Source: Clostridiales bacterium
GTDB taxonomy: Bacteria; Bacillota_A; Clostridia; Tissierellales; Sedimentibacteraceae
Direction of reading: 5' to 3'
Assembly: GCA_003514865.1 (NCBI GenBank)
Contig: DOON01000126.1
Coordinates: 5,003 to 11,596 of the forward strand
Length of the DNA: 6,594 nucleotides
Part shown: piece after piece, positions 5,758 through 6,594 of the stretch
How positions within the stretch are numbered: the stretch's first letter is position 1
Layout: every line of letters starts with the position of its first letter
Position numbers and translations under genes: made by a program
Notes under the pieces: model-generated
Told to the model about the DNA's origin: nothing
Database searches by the model: none
Seen by the model: the letters and a program-made list of their open reading frames with translations, nothing else

Positions 5758-6594
5758 ATGATAGATGTAACACTTATAGGAACAGGCGGCATGATGCCCC
5801 TTCCCGGGAGATTTTTAGCTTCATGCCTTATAGAATACAACGGAAAATCCATATTGATTGACTGCGGCGAGGGTACGCAGATTTCCCTGCAAAAGGGAAA
5901 GTTAAGCATGAGCAAAATAGAAACAATATTGGTTACCCACTGCCATGCAGACCATGTATCGGGACTTCCCGGACTTCTCCTTACAATAGGCAACCAGGGC
6001 AGAACAGAACCGCTGTATATAATTGCTCCCAGGGGAAGCACCAAGTATATTAATTCTCTTCTCATTGTATGCGGATACCTTCCCTACGAGGTGAGAATTG
6101 CCGAGCTTCATGACACAAAGCCGCAGGAATTCGAGCAAACAGGCTTTAAAATATGCTCAATCCCCCTCAAGCATCACATCAACTGCCTTGGCTACAGCAT
6201 GGAGCTGTATCTAAAGCCCCGCTTTCTGCCAGAAAAGGCAAAGGCGCTGAACATACCGGTAAATTACTGGAAGCAGCTTCACTCCGGAAATTCCGTGAAG
6301 GTGAATGATACGGTATTTACTCCGGATATGGTTTTAGGAGATACAAGAAAGCCCATTAAAATATCCTATGTAACCGATACGAGGCCTGTCAAAAACATAC
6401 AAAGCATTGTCAGAAATTCTGATTTGTTCATCTGCGAAGGAATGTACGGAGAGGATGAGCAGAAGCAAAATGCAATGGAGAAAATGCACATGGTTTTTTC
6501 AGAAGCAGCAACAATCGCAAAGGAAGCCGAAGTATCTGAAATGTGGATCACACACTTCAGCCCATCAATGGCAAAACCTGAGCAATTCATAAAG
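5758..6594 (+). CDS. rnz: Ribonuclease Z (partial, C-terminus outside window)
   Basis: tRNA 3'-end endonuclease that cuts precursor tRNAs lacking an encoded CCA just after the discriminator base; cytoplasmic, zinc-dependent, normally a homodimer. The 279 codons present show the metallo-beta-lactamase fold with every zinc-site residue of the family: HCHADH (His61, His63, Asp65, His66) followed by GLPGLL, His139 in PLKHHINCLGY, Asp207 in VTDTRP, and His266 in THFSPS. Spacing closely follows Bacillus RNase Z (about 307 residues), so some 25-30 residues are missing. LIGTGGMMPLPGR and LIDCGEGTQ at the amino end and PRFLPEKAKALNIP in the middle are also typical of bacterial RNase Z. The start is supported by AGGTGA (5748-5753), four bases upstream, and by its own promoter. 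The alternative, another beta-lactamase-fold nuclease such as ElaC-like RNase BN, belongs to the same family and would not change the role much. Confidence 0.95.
   Translation, partial: MIDVTLIGTGGMMPLPGRFLASCLIEYNGKSILIDCGEGTQISLQKGKLSMSKIETILVTHCHADHVSGLPGLLLTIGNQGRTEPLYIIAPRGSTKYINSLLIVCGYLPYEVRIAELHDTKPQEFEQTGFKICSIPLKHHINCLGYSMELYLKPRFLPEKAKALNIPVNYWKQLHSGNSVKVNDTVFTPDMVLGDTRKPIKISYVTDTRPVKNIQSIVRNSDLFICEGMYGEDEQKQNAMEKMHMVFSEAATIAKEAEVSEMWITHFSPSMAKPEQFIK

Noticed and set aside
5739..6138. Minus-strand frames over rnz, and two more near 6366-6592
   Set aside because: They are antisense to or out of frame with a protein that retains every RNase Z zinc ligand, so they are shadows.

Overview
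This window looks like an ordinary chromosomal stretch of a low-GC, Gram-positive, probably endospore-forming member of the Clostridia. The reasons are its AT-rich base composition, strong AGGAGG-like ribosome binding sites, sigma-A promoters with 17-bp spacers, a lipoprotein-type solute-binding protein, a clostridial-type 'stalk' (copper amine oxidase N-like) surface protein, and relatives of Bacillus YlbM (TmcAL) and YlbJ, the latter a sporulation membrane protein. The genus cannot be fixed from the sequence alone.

Layout. (1) Positions 1-1970, minus strand: an ABC importer operon. A solute-binding lipoprotein comes first, followed 12 bp later by a MalK/UgpC-type ATPase that runs off the left edge. 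A good sigma-A promoter lies just upstream of the lipoprotein. (2) Positions 1971-2273: a gene-free divergent spacer carrying this promoter and an opposing promoter for tmcAL. (3) Positions 2274-3485, plus strand: tmcAL, the ligase that makes N4-acetylcytidine at the wobble base of elongator tRNA-Met. (4) Positions 3486-3543: a long, nearly perfect inverted repeat that serves as a two-way terminator between convergent genes. (5) Positions 3565-4539, minus strand: a secreted stalk-domain protein with two similar beta-rich units before the stalk domain. (6) Positions 4540-4689: a compact divergent promoter region. (7) Positions 4690-5658, plus strand: a short YlbJ-like polytopic membrane protein. 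(8) From 5758 to the right edge, plus strand: ribonuclease Z (rnz), missing its last roughly 25-30 residues. Its promoter starts on the ylbJ stop codon.

Functionally, the window mixes nutrient uptake (ABC importer), tRNA maturation and modification (rnz, tmcAL) and envelope or spore functions (stalk protein, YlbJ-like protein). tmcAL and ylbJ relatives are also close neighbours in Bacillus subtilis (ylbM, ylbJ), so this is probably a rearranged version of a conserved Firmicutes neighbourhood. I found no mobile element, CRISPR array, RNA gene, riboswitch or defence module, and nothing that I would call a previously undescribed system. The most interesting points are the internal repeat in the stalk protein, the overlapping divergent promoters before ylbJ (one sigma-E-like), and the unknown substrate of the divergent lipoprotein.
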